From: an uncultured Eubacterium sp.
GTDB lineage: Bacteria > Bacillota > Clostridia > Lachnospirales > Lachnospiraceae
Assembly (NCBI GenBank): GCA_949959185.1
Contig: CATLIX010000018.1
Location: 1 to 56,903 of the forward strand
DNA: 56,903 nt
Direction of reading: 5' to 3'
In this document: piece by piece, positions 8,701-14,518 of the stretch
Numbering within the stretch: position 1 is the stretch's first letter
Layout: each line of letters opens with the position of its first letter
The notes under the pieces: model-generated
What the model saw: only the letters and a program-made list of their open reading frames with translations
Told to the model about the DNA's origin: nothing
The model's database searches: none
Position numbers and translations under genes: made by a program

Positions 8701-10079
8701 AAGAAATCCGCATCTTTCCACTCCTCTGACTCTACAATTTCATCCAGCTTACGCCGGGCGGCGTCCACCTGTCTGTCCACAAAATCCATCAGACTCTCCA
8801 GCGCTTCCTCCACCATGGGCATGGCGTCTGTCAGCCATTCCGCAACTCCCCGGACATAAGGCGCAATCCTTTCCCCAAAGGACAGTTTCACCTCATCCAC
8901 CGCACCCTGAAGGAGCGTAATGGAGCCATCCAGGTTATCCATCATGCTTTCTGCCGCCTCGCCGGCCGCGCCATCCGCATGGTTGACCGCAGATGACAGA
9001 TTCTCATAATCTTCTGCCGTGGCGTCCAGGATTGCCAGAAATTCCTTCTGGGCATCCGCACCGGCTATCGTATTTGCAAGATTTGCTTTCTGCTCCTGGG
9101 TATAACCTGCGGTAGCAGTACGAAGTTCCTGTATCATATTCCCAAATCCCCTGGCTGACCCGTCCGCCTTGAAATATGCAATTCCAAGGCCGTTCAGAGC
9201 GTCTGCCGCGCCGTCTACATTGGTGGAAAGCCTGGTGAAGATGGCATTCAGGGCAGCGCCGGATCTGGCGCCGCTGCTTTGGGCGCCGGCCATCAGCCCG
9301 GCGGCAAGAGCCACATCCTCCATGGAGTAGCCCAGCATACCGGCCATGGCTCCGACAGTCTGAAAGGTTTCCGTCAGCAGTGCTACATTCGTACCGGACT
9401 GGGAGGACGCTGCTGCCAGCACATCGGCAAAATGCCCTGCTTCACCGGCTTTCATCCCGAAATCAGACAGAACATCCGCCACAATATCAGAGGTCTGGGC
9501 AAGGTCTGCTCCGGAGGCTGCCGCCAGGTTGAAAATTCCTTCCATGGCATCCAGCATATCCCCTGCTTCCCATCCGGACATGGCCATAGCCTGAAGGGCT
9601 TCTGCCGATTCTGCCGCAGTAAATTTTGTGGTTGCCCCCAGTTCCCTTGCCTTATCTGTCAGTCTGCCCATGTCAGAAGCAGCAGCGCCGCTTACGACTT
9701 CCACCTGGGACATGGCAGCCTCAAATCCGCGGAAGGCATCAATTGTATCCGCCAGCTCAAAACTCACATCAAATACCTCACCGACCTGAAGCACCGGATC
9801 TTTCAGAAGATTCACGATTCCCTTCACCGGAGCTGTCACAAAATCCGCAGCTTTCAGCACGAACTCGTATTTTTCCTTCATCCATCCGGACAGGTTTTTC
9901 TGAATCTTTTCCGCAAAACGGTCAAATTTTGATACCTTATCCCCGGCTTCCTCAGATGCAGCCCCCGCCTGCCTTGCCGCAGTTCCCACGCCTGCAAAAT
10001 TACGGATAACTCCTGAAAGTGCCGCTTCGGTTTCATTCAGGGAATCTATGGCAACTTCAATCCGTATTGTTTCAGCCAT
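5766..10079 (-). CDS. Tail tape measure protein
   Basis: This is the largest gene in the window (1437 codons). Translation most likely starts at the ATG at 10077-10079, which has AAGGAG 8 bases upstream; a GTG nine bases earlier lies inside that site. Residues about 100-400 contain the TP901 tape-measure core (ARELGATTKFTAAESAEALQ, SSGARSGAALNAIFTRLS). A long Ala/Gly-rich segment around 700-770 looks membrane-active (AGASIGAMFGGVMAVPGALI), and the rest is largely coiled-coil. Tape measures set tail length; at about 1.5 angstrom per helical residue the protein could span roughly 200 nm at most (inference). The tail-chaperone frameshift product ends at 10072, overlapping this start. Confidence 0.93.
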   Translation of the reverse strand: MAETIRIEVAIDSLNETEAALSGVIRNFAGVGTAARQAGAASEEAGDKVSKFDRFAEKIQKNLSGWMKEKYEFVLKAADFVTAPVKGIVNLLKDPVLQVGEVFDVSFELADTIDAFRGFEAAMSQVEVVSGAAASDMGRLTDKARELGATTKFTAAESAEALQAMAMSGWEAGDMLDAMEGIFNLAAASGADLAQTSDIVADVLSDFGMKAGEAGHFADVLAAASSQSGTNVALLTETFQTVGAMAGMLGYSMEDVALAAGLMAGAQSSGARSGAALNAIFTRLSTNVDGAADALNGLGIAYFKADGSARGFGNMIQELRTATAGYTQEQKANLANTIAGADAQKEFLAILDATAEDYENLSSAVNHADGAAGEAAESMMDNLDGSITLLQGAVDEVKLSFGERIAPYVRGVAEWLTDAMPMVEEALESLMDFVDRQVDAARRKLDEIVESEEWKDADFFGKAKILWDDIIIEPFSDWWSSAGKAKVAEIAGDIGAGLGTGLKTGVMALLGIDLSGTLDEGASIGASFARGFSEGFDVSTITSKLGEAFQNLLSSAGKLLPGGEAADLSSLFSAALLMKMAGPLIGAGKMLAGSSVGKSIASSLMGSTGNAMVRGSGIMGLLANAGYGLSGGSSTAGMYFGDMAGAMSGGSAALLGAGATAGAIAGGASVVSGGVDFYKAYKSENEEEAAAYGESGAWKIAGAGTGALAGASIGAMFGGVMAVPGALIGAGIGGIAGWIKGNKVKEEYQEHVEEMEREAEKARKVFEATGFDMEDVKFKSEALQKAMEDTEVTTEQLAQYFQESCAQVMKEAFGDMKLSLTEVKELAEALTFGSMAEGLEEFSAAAEAAGESFASLEHVKSALAKQNWNVSLGLELSVEDREGYQAAIDSYITSVRDYLKDSHYEAAVALQLLTGGTDTKGLDDMYAGYETQVNELQEEMQRVLSESLSDGVISTEDKITVKIGGVEVEMSEADALTELQEQIAGITDKVSQAEENAGFESLKIKYGGAGLSEDSFAQLQTELQANGAQFQQNYDEALQVSLRNLDLARQEGTICPEEYDSLYQQIKEGYNSQIEALTARMEEFQLDTIASAFPKELDGILPDLEGSMTEKLTQAMEHALAVKPDVSEWNDSFIAEMFNLEEMEGEVRGDLEQLLKSTAVTIPRSYISALREDLPATDPSMEEETNSEDGMDVFSKRGNLHGAAMVKGIQEGIEAGKLHIRSSAENTVRDALSSPFDVMAKINIAPSFSMTAGTGIGASLASLFSEEGSGSKSGSGGGGGGKPANHGGGNPVTAGPKPERLAPGSHGPYAAPASPSYKGSALELYGQDRQASGFASYTGSGFTGYAMPVPDGNEEDTEEIWDSGEPLPGGQSSMTGIQVSVDVAMSPEFHISGSGGQQDGDMLQNIRQHLRELADEVGGEIAERLSEVFGNMPLKGQ

Positions 10080-10236
10080 CTTCTTCACTCCTTTCCGGGG
10101 GACGCAAGGCTATCTGCATGGAAGCCAGCAGGAATTTCTGTACGCCCCTGCTTTTTCTGTAGAATTCATCCGGCGTTATGCCGGTTTTCTGGAAGATATG
10201 ATGGAGCAGGCAGGCTTTGCCCCCGGCCTCAATCAG
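10072..10236 (-). CDS. Tail-chaperone extension reached by -1 frameshift (gpGT-like T domain)
   Basis: In the -1 frame relative to the XkdN-like gene, 54 sense codons follow without a start codon of their own, reading LIEAGGKACLLHHIFQKTGI and ending LRPPERSEEDG. The motif HHIFQKTGITPDEFYR resembles the downstream part of tail-assembly chaperones in clostridial phages. The 0-frame gene ends AAA AAC TGA, and the heptamer A AAA AAC sits exactly in register at 10236-10242, so a -1 slip there would join 192 residues to these 54. A GGAGG lies 7 bases before the heptamer, a known kind of stimulator. The stop (10072-10074) overlaps the tape-measure start. No independent ribosome site or ATG is evident. 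Confidence 0.8.
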   Translation of the reverse strand: MIEAGGKACLLHHIFQKTGITPDEFYRKSRGVQKFLLASMQIALRPPERSEEDG

Positions 10237-10811
10237 TTTTTTGCCACTTCCTCCAGATTCGTATCCGCATAACCGCTTAAGCTGTCTATAGCTTCCAGCA
10301 CCCGGTCTTTTTCTCCTGCCTTTAACGAATATTCAATAACGTCAAGCCCGTTCATCACAGGCAGTCCCATGGATTTTAAGGATTCCCATACCTTCCGGTT
10401 ATCCCAGAGTTTTTCCCTGTCCTCCATAACGGTTGCCTGATAAATCAGAGAAGCCCGGTATCTTACGGCATTCGTTTCTTCCGGCACTTTCATGCCCAGT
10501 CTTTTATTGCGGACAAATCTGGTATTTTTCTTCTTGCATCTTTCATATTCATCTTCCGATAAAGGCCGGATATGGAATGCAAAAAACAGTTTTCCGTCCC
10601 GGATAATCTCAAGTTTCTGTTTTTCTGTCTGTGCATACCCGGCGGCGTGAATCAGGCCCTGAATAAAATCTTCTTCATTGCCCCTTATCATTTCCAAATC
10701 CTCATCCTCTGTAAAATCCACTTCTCTTACTGCTTCCTCTGCAGATTCCATATTCATGACAACGCCGCTTTCTTCCGTGGTTACTCCTGGTATAAATTTG
10801 CTCTGTTCCAT
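10233..10811 (-). CDS. Tail assembly chaperone, XkdN-like
   Basis: This 192-residue protein is encoded between tube and tape measure, the usual place for the tail assembly chaperone. It contains a central ERCKKKNTRFVRNKRLGM segment and RYRASLIYQATVMEDREKLW, features of XkdN-like proteins, and an acidic N-terminal half. The 3' end carries a perfect slippery heptamer immediately before the stop, so part of the product is expected to be a longer fusion (see the extension at 10072-10236). In phage tails the short and long forms coat the tape measure and recruit tube subunits, and are absent from the finished particle. The start ATG follows AGGAGG. Confidence 0.85.
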   Translation of the reverse strand: MEQSKFIPGVTTEESGVVMNMESAEEAVREVDFTEDEDLEMIRGNEEDFIQGLIHAAGYAQTEKQKLEIIRDGKLFFAFHIRPLSEDEYERCKKKNTRFVRNKRLGMKVPEETNAVRYRASLIYQATVMEDREKLWDNRKVWESLKSMGLPVMNGLDVIEYSLKAGEKDRVLEAIDSLSGYADTNLEEVAKN

Positions 10812-10853
10812 CTTATTTCCTCCTGTTTAACTGAAAAGTTTTCCTGTTTCTTC

Positions 10854-11312
10854 TTATACAACCGTAAGCTGCTGCTGAAGGGCAGGCGGACGGTTTACAA
10901 ACAGGTTCCAGTTCCGCTTGATAACATCCCCCACAGTAAGATTCTGAATATCAATCTGGCCGGAAGGAATACATTCATCATATACCACGGTCTCCGTAGA
11001 GCCATTTCTTCCCATCAGAGTCCCTTTGAATCCCCACACCGGCATGATCTGAGTCTCCATTGCCTCCATCAGCTCAATGATAAACTGATCATCTTCTATC
11101 ACCACCTGGGACATGGTGAGACTTACGGAAAAGGTATTGGACGTCTCATGCTCCTGTGCGTCCCCCATAACCGAATATTTGGCATTGTTATACGTTACGC
11201 TGGAAGCAAAGGAATCCACTGTGGCAAGCAGCACTCCGTCTTTGCTGTAAATCAGACCGTCTTTTCCGGTTCTTGCATGTCGGGCATCCCCGGCCACCTT
11301 TACATTTCTCAT
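10854..11312 (-). CDS. Tail tube protein (XkdM-like)
   Basis: This 152-residue protein has the form of the PBSX XkdM tube protein: an N-terminal GDARHARTGKDGLIY, a central SVSLTMSQVVIEDDQF, and a C-terminal beta-rich end (SGQIDIQNLTVGDVIKRNW). It is encoded right after the sheath, as in all contractile tails of this type. The tube is the inner channel that is driven through the target envelope when the sheath contracts. The start ATG follows AGGAGGTAG. The family assignment is good; it is also found in diffocin clusters. Confidence 0.85.
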   Translation of the reverse strand: MRNVKVAGDARHARTGKDGLIYSKDGVLLATVDSFASSVTYNNAKYSVMGDAQEHETSNTFSVSLTMSQVVIEDDQFIIELMEAMETQIMPVWGFKGTLMGRNGSTETVVYDECIPSGQIDIQNLTVGDVIKRNWNLFVNRPPALQQQLTVV

Positions 11313-11326
11313 TTTTCTACCTCCTG

Positions 11327-12748
11327 TTATTCATTCGTGCTGAACTGGAACTGATATGTCAGATAGATACGTTCCATGGAATCTTTGTCAGTTACGCTGA
11401 TATCAAACCATGCGCTGTCCACGTCCGCAGGATATGTACTGCTTTCCGACGCTTTAAACGCCGTCAGTTTGGATTCCTCCACCATGGCTGTGCCAATGTC
11501 GTTCATCCTGCTGACAATGGTGCTTCTCCCGTTGCTGTCATTATCCGTTTTCCCCACCAGTTCTTCCACTGCCGCATTCAGTCGTCGGAGCAGTTCAAAA
11601 CGTGTTGCCACACGCCGGATTTTCTTCCATCCGTCATCCTGATTGTCCGCCGGTGTAATCAGCTTGTTGACTGCATTATCAATCCAGACTTTCTTCTCTC
11701 TGTTATGACTGAACACAATACAGCCTTTTTTACTTTCTGCATGAATCATCTGCGAATTTGTAAGTTTCTCCAGAATTTCTGTAAATCCTTCCACCACAGT
11801 ATGGGTCAGGGACTGGCCGGAAGGGGTTGCTCCAATCATGCCGGCAATACGTGCTGCTGTCCGGTAACCGTCAATTTCACGCTCCTGCCCATCTTTTCCC
11901 AGCTCCATCATATGTGCGTTCAGCACATAGTTCATCTTTTCATTGTTAAAAGCCGCCGCATGGTTCTGTCTGGTTTCCAGCGGTACCGTATGATTTTCCG
12001 CCACTACTGCCTGCACCGGAAGGCCTTCCTCAAACATCCGGTTTACAAATGCCGCCAGAAGCAGATGGATTTCCTGATCCTCCGTATCCACACAGATGGT
12101 ATTGAACTCCCAGGCTTCTGTCTGTGCAAATCCATTGGAATAATCCTCCGCTGTCACCTGGGGATTACTGCCTCCTGCAAAGGGTTCCTGAGACACAGCC
12201 GCAAGCAACGCTTTCTCCTTCCCTTCTTTCAGTTCCCCGTGAAAATGCTCCATGGCATTCAGGGCAGAAACAAGACGTTCCGCCTCACCTTCTCCGGCTG
12301 CAAATTCCAGTTTTTCAAATTCCCGCGTCCCGGAATAAATCAGGCATTCCTTCCTGGTACTGTCTGAGAGTTTTTCCCGGACAGATACGGAAAAATCTTT
12401 ATCTCCCTGATAATTCACGGAAATAACCACCGCCTCCGTACCTTCGGTGTCATGCAGTGCAACAGTTGCCGGCGTGCCTCCATTTCCAATGCGGCAGGCA
12501 AGTACCGTCCTGGCACCGCCCTCCAGAGCTTCCCCTATTGCATCTGTAGTCAGCCCGTTTCCAAATATTTTCTCCCATGGCTCCCCGGCTTTCAGCTCCA
12601 CCACCGTATTCAGGGGGCCGAAATCTGCCCGGAACAGGACTGCGGTAACGCCTTCCAGTATGCCTTCCCCGGATTCCTCTTTTTTCTGAATATTGAAATA
12701 TGCGCCGGGCCTTACCTTTGTTTCTCCCAGTATAAAAGTTCCTGCCAT
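11327..12748 (-). CDS. Contractile tail sheath protein (XkdK-like)
   Basis: This 473-residue protein starts MAGTFILGETKVRPGAYFNI, a typical Gram-positive sheath N-terminus (K-x-R-P-G-x-Y-x-N), and follows with GVTAVLFRADFGPLNTV. The C-terminal domain contains KVWIDNAVNKLITP and SNGRSTIVSRMNDIG, matching the conserved sheath core that packs on the tube, and ends IYLTYQFQFS. Presence of a sheath shows that the particle is contractile (R-type), not flexible. Start ATG with an AGAGGTGG site. It is flanked upstream by an 83-residue conserved protein and downstream by the tube gene. Confidence 0.93.
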   Translation of the reverse strand: MAGTFILGETKVRPGAYFNIQKKEESGEGILEGVTAVLFRADFGPLNTVVELKAGEPWEKIFGNGLTTDAIGEALEGGARTVLACRIGNGGTPATVALHDTEGTEAVVISVNYQGDKDFSVSVREKLSDSTRKECLIYSGTREFEKLEFAAGEGEAERLVSALNAMEHFHGELKEGKEKALLAAVSQEPFAGGSNPQVTAEDYSNGFAQTEAWEFNTICVDTEDQEIHLLLAAFVNRMFEEGLPVQAVVAENHTVPLETRQNHAAAFNNEKMNYVLNAHMMELGKDGQEREIDGYRTAARIAGMIGATPSGQSLTHTVVEGFTEILEKLTNSQMIHAESKKGCIVFSHNREKKVWIDNAVNKLITPADNQDDGWKKIRRVATRFELLRRLNAAVEELVGKTDNDSNGRSTIVSRMNDIGTAMVEESKLTAFKASESSTYPADVDSAWFDISVTDKDSMERIYLTYQFQFSTNE

Positions 12749-12751
12749 TCT

Positions 12752-13003
12752 CTATTCCACCTCTCTTTTCAAAAATGCTTCCACCATCTTTTTTGCCTCA
12801 GAAACCGTACATTCTTTTTTCCCTGCTGCTTCCAGTGCCGCCAGCACGCATTCCTTTCTTGTATGGAACATGTTTTTCGCACTGTCCGCCAGTTCTTCTG
12901 CACTGTACACTGATTCAACCGGCAGTTTTTTCTTTTTCAGTTCTGCCTTTTCCGCAGATTCCGCGGAAGATACCTTTTTCTCCGCTGTCTTTTCTGCTGC
13001 CAT
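12752..13003 (-). CDS. Small charged protein of the tail module, function unknown
   Basis: This 83-residue protein is Lys/Glu/Ala-rich in its first 30 residues (MAAEKTAEKKVSSAESAEKA) and then has a compact helical segment with AEELADSAKNMFHTRKECVL and a C-terminal AKKMVEAFLKREVE. Proteins of this type occur just before the sheath gene in clostridial tail modules, but I do not recognise a named family. It ends 3 bases before the sheath start and has an AAGGAGG ribosome site, so it is expressed with the sheath. Possibly an assembly factor; this is only an inference from position. Confidence 0.65.
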   Translation of the reverse strand: MAAEKTAEKKVSSAESAEKAELKKKKLPVESVYSAEELADSAKNMFHTRKECVLAALEAAGKKECTVSEAKKMVEAFLKREVE

Positions 13004-13015
13004 ACTGATTCCTCC

Positions 13016-13792
13016 TTATTCATAATGAAATTTTCCCTGCAGCAGCCGGCGCTGCTCTGGCCGATACCGCAGGAGGCCGTAATGTCCGGTAAATACAAGC
13101 TGCCCCTCTTTCAGATCATCCGCCCGGTCATGCACGGAAAGCCCTTTCAGAAACATGGGGGACTGGTCCGGAAGAATAAGTTCCCCGTCCAGAGACATCC
13201 GGTTTGCCATGGAAACTGCCAGTTTCATCCTGCTTTCATGAGACGGGCTTATAATGTGAACGGCAATTTTGCTGTCCATCCATACCACCGTATTGGTTTC
13301 TTCCGCTTTTTCCAGTGTGTCCGGTCTGCAGTAAATCACCGGCTGCGTTTCCGTAACTTCTGTGATTTCTCCCATACTGTCACAGCCCATAACAAGACAT
13401 TCCGGATACAGCGATTTCAGATATCTTCCTGCTGCAGCCACCGGATCCGGGTCTGCGCTTTCCTGCCAGGGGTACTCCAGAATTTCAAAGCGGATTTCAC
13501 GCCTGATTGTCAGGCTGCTCTTTTCCTCCTCTGCGGTAACTCCGTCCGTACGCAGCCAGACAAAACAGCAGGGATTTCCGCCTTCCGGTTTCAGGATAAC
13601 GTCCCGCAGACGGTCTCTTACCAGCGTTTCCAGGGCCTCCGGCATGACCTCTGCGGTATTCTGGAAGAAGAATGACACCGACAGGATACCGGCGCTGTGC
13701 TTCTCCTCGCCTGCCTGGAAATCCAGACTGTAAATCAGCTCCGGATACGGAATATCTGCAAATCTTTTATGGATTAGTTCTTCCAGTGTCAC
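13016..13792 (-). CDS. Conserved tail-module protein of unknown function
   Basis: I chose the GTG at 13790-13792 as start because AAGGAGG lies 8 bases upstream, giving 258 residues beginning (V/M)TLEELIHKRFADIPYPELIY. An ATG at 13825 in the same frame is an alternative. The protein is mixed alpha/beta with no signal peptide or membrane segment; the middle has ETLVRDRLRDVILKPEGGNP and the end has GLSVHDRADDLKEGQLVF. It overlaps the previous gene by 26 bases. Its place before the sheath is where tail terminator or completion proteins are encoded in contractile phages, so such a role is plausible, but there is no motif to prove it. Confidence 0.65.
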   Translation of the reverse strand: MTLEELIHKRFADIPYPELIYSLDFQAGEEKHSAGILSVSFFFQNTAEVMPEALETLVRDRLRDVILKPEGGNPCCFVWLRTDGVTAEEEKSSLTIRREIRFEILEYPWQESADPDPVAAAGRYLKSLYPECLVMGCDSMGEITEVTETQPVIYCRPDTLEKAEETNTVVWMDSKIAVHIISPSHESRMKLAVSMANRMSLDGELILPDQSPMFLKGLSVHDRADDLKEGQLVFTGHYGLLRYRPEQRRLLQGKFHYE

Positions 13793-14111
13793 CGGATTTC
13801 CCTCCTTCCATTTGAGGAATCCCATCCCCTTCTCCGCTGCCTCCTGCAATACCGTATTCCCGTATTTCCAACAGTTCTTTCGACCACCGGATTTCCCACT
13901 GGCCTTCTGCTGCCTCAGACACCGGGATAACAAAATAATTTATCATAGTCCCGATACCCGAATGGTACTGTACTGTGAGCTGTTCTTCCGTTGCCGACGT
14001 CACAAAGCCGGATTTTCCTTCCTCCCAGGTACGATGCCTGCCCCAGAGCAAATCTCCTCTGCCAATCAGAGACAGGTCAAAAGCAGCTATTGCTTTTTCT
14101 GTTATCAGCAT
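13767..14111 (-). CDS. First gene of the tail module; small conserved protein (possibly DUF5026-like)
   Basis: This 114-residue protein starts MLITEKAIAAFDLSLIGRGD with AAAGGAGGGGG upstream. The middle (TVQYHSGIGTMINYFVIPV) and the segment GQWEIRWSKEL recall a small family that I associate with clostridial PBSX-like tail clusters (DUF5026), but this match is from memory and unsure. It is the first gene of the tail transcript; upstream there is only a leader with an imperfect hairpin and then the tRNA-Val region. No capsid or packaging gene precedes it, which is the main argument that the cluster is a headless tail particle. Confidence 0.6.
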   Translation of the reverse strand: MLITEKAIAAFDLSLIGRGDLLWGRHRTWEEGKSGFVTSATEEQLTVQYHSGIGTMINYFVIPVSEAAEGQWEIRWSKELLEIREYGIAGGSGEGDGIPQMEGGKSGDTGRTNP

Positions 14112-14183
14112 CCCCTGTCCCCCTCCTTTCTGTGTGCTGCCGGTATGATTTACTGTAAAGTAACCGTACCGTGTATGTTTCTT

Positions 14184-14249
14184 TCATGGCTCAGTCACAT
14201 AGTAGCACTTCTTTTCCGGACAATCCGGACATTGCGGACAAACTTTCAT
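14184..14249 (-). other. Possible Cys-rich mini-ORF in the tail-module leader
   Basis: A 21-codon frame reads MKVCPQCPDCPEKKCYYVTE and then P and stop. The same frame is open further upstream to about 14280 with helix-like residues (SELLQYLKF) before the Met. There is no clear ribosome site, and the sense strand overlaps the tRNA-Val promoter on the other strand. It could be a leader peptide, a zinc-binding mini-protein, or the 3' remnant of a gene cut off next to the tRNA. Low confidence that it is translated. Confidence 0.25.
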
Positions 14250-14282
14250 AAATTTCAGATATTGTAACAGTTCAGAATTTTG

Positions 14283-14310
14283 TTGCAATTTCAGATTATC
14301 GTGCTATAAT
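14283..14310 (+). promoter_or_regulatory. Promoter of tRNA-Val
   Basis: TTGCAA at 14283-14288 and TATAAT at 14305-14310 are separated by 16 bases. The tRNA begins 10 bases after the -10 box, so it is the expected sigma-A-type promoter. Confidence 0.75.
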
Positions 14311-14319
14311 AATTGTTAT

Positions 14320-14393
14320 GGAAGCATAGCTCAGCCGGGATGAGCGTTCGCCTCACACGCGAGAGGTCATGGGTTCGAGCCCCATTGCTTCCA
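14320..14393 (+). tRNA. tRNA-Val (anticodon CAC)
   Basis: The 74-base cloverleaf is complete: acceptor GGAAGCA pairs with TGCTTCC, the D arm is GCTC/GAGC, the anticodon stem TTCGC/GCGAG encloses the loop CTCACAC with anticodon CAC, the variable loop is AGGTC, and the T arm is ATGGG-TTCGAGC-CCCAT. The discriminator base is A and CCA is not encoded. The tRNA lies directly beside the tail module start and could have served as an integration site, but no duplicated 3' end was found in the window. Confidence 0.95.
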
Positions 14394-14399
14394 TTTTTT

Positions 14400-14455
14400 G
14401 CACAACAAAACAACCAGGTCCCTCATAAATGAGGGACCTGGTTGTTTTGTTGTGC
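14400..14455. terminator. Perfect 27-bp inverted repeat, bidirectional terminator
   Basis: The arms 14400-14426 and 14429-14455 are perfectly complementary around a 2-base centre. The outer part is rich in A on the left and T on the right, so it can terminate the tRNA transcript (plus) and the convergent transglutaminase transcript (minus). Its right arm leads straight into the dispersed repeat at 14453-14510. Confidence 0.85.
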
Positions 14456-14510
14456 CGAGTGCTGTCACACAATGACATTTTCCTCCTGCACGAGTGCGCA
14501 TATTATTTTT
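14453..14510. repeat. Dispersed intergenic repeat, copy A
   Basis: The stretch contains GTGCCGAGTGC, then TGTCACACAATGACA, then GCACGAGTGCGCATATTATT. The same blocks in the same order occur at 35521-35620, and the last block recurs at 28835-28857. It has no coding capacity and lies just after a terminator hairpin in each case. Confidence 0.7.
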
Positions 14511-14518
14511 TTACAGTT

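Noticed and set aside
1-14111. Type VI secretion or eCIS/Photorhabdus-type injection system
   Set aside because: No ClpV-like or AAA+ eCIS ATPase, no TssB/TssC, and no toxin cargo genes were seen; the gene order is that of PBSX-like phage tails.
14320-14393. attB/attL-type core at the tRNA-Val for the tail element
   Set aside because: No integrase gene and no second copy of the tRNA 3' end were found in the window; the tail genes lie on the 5' side of the tRNA, which is unusual for tRNA-site integration.
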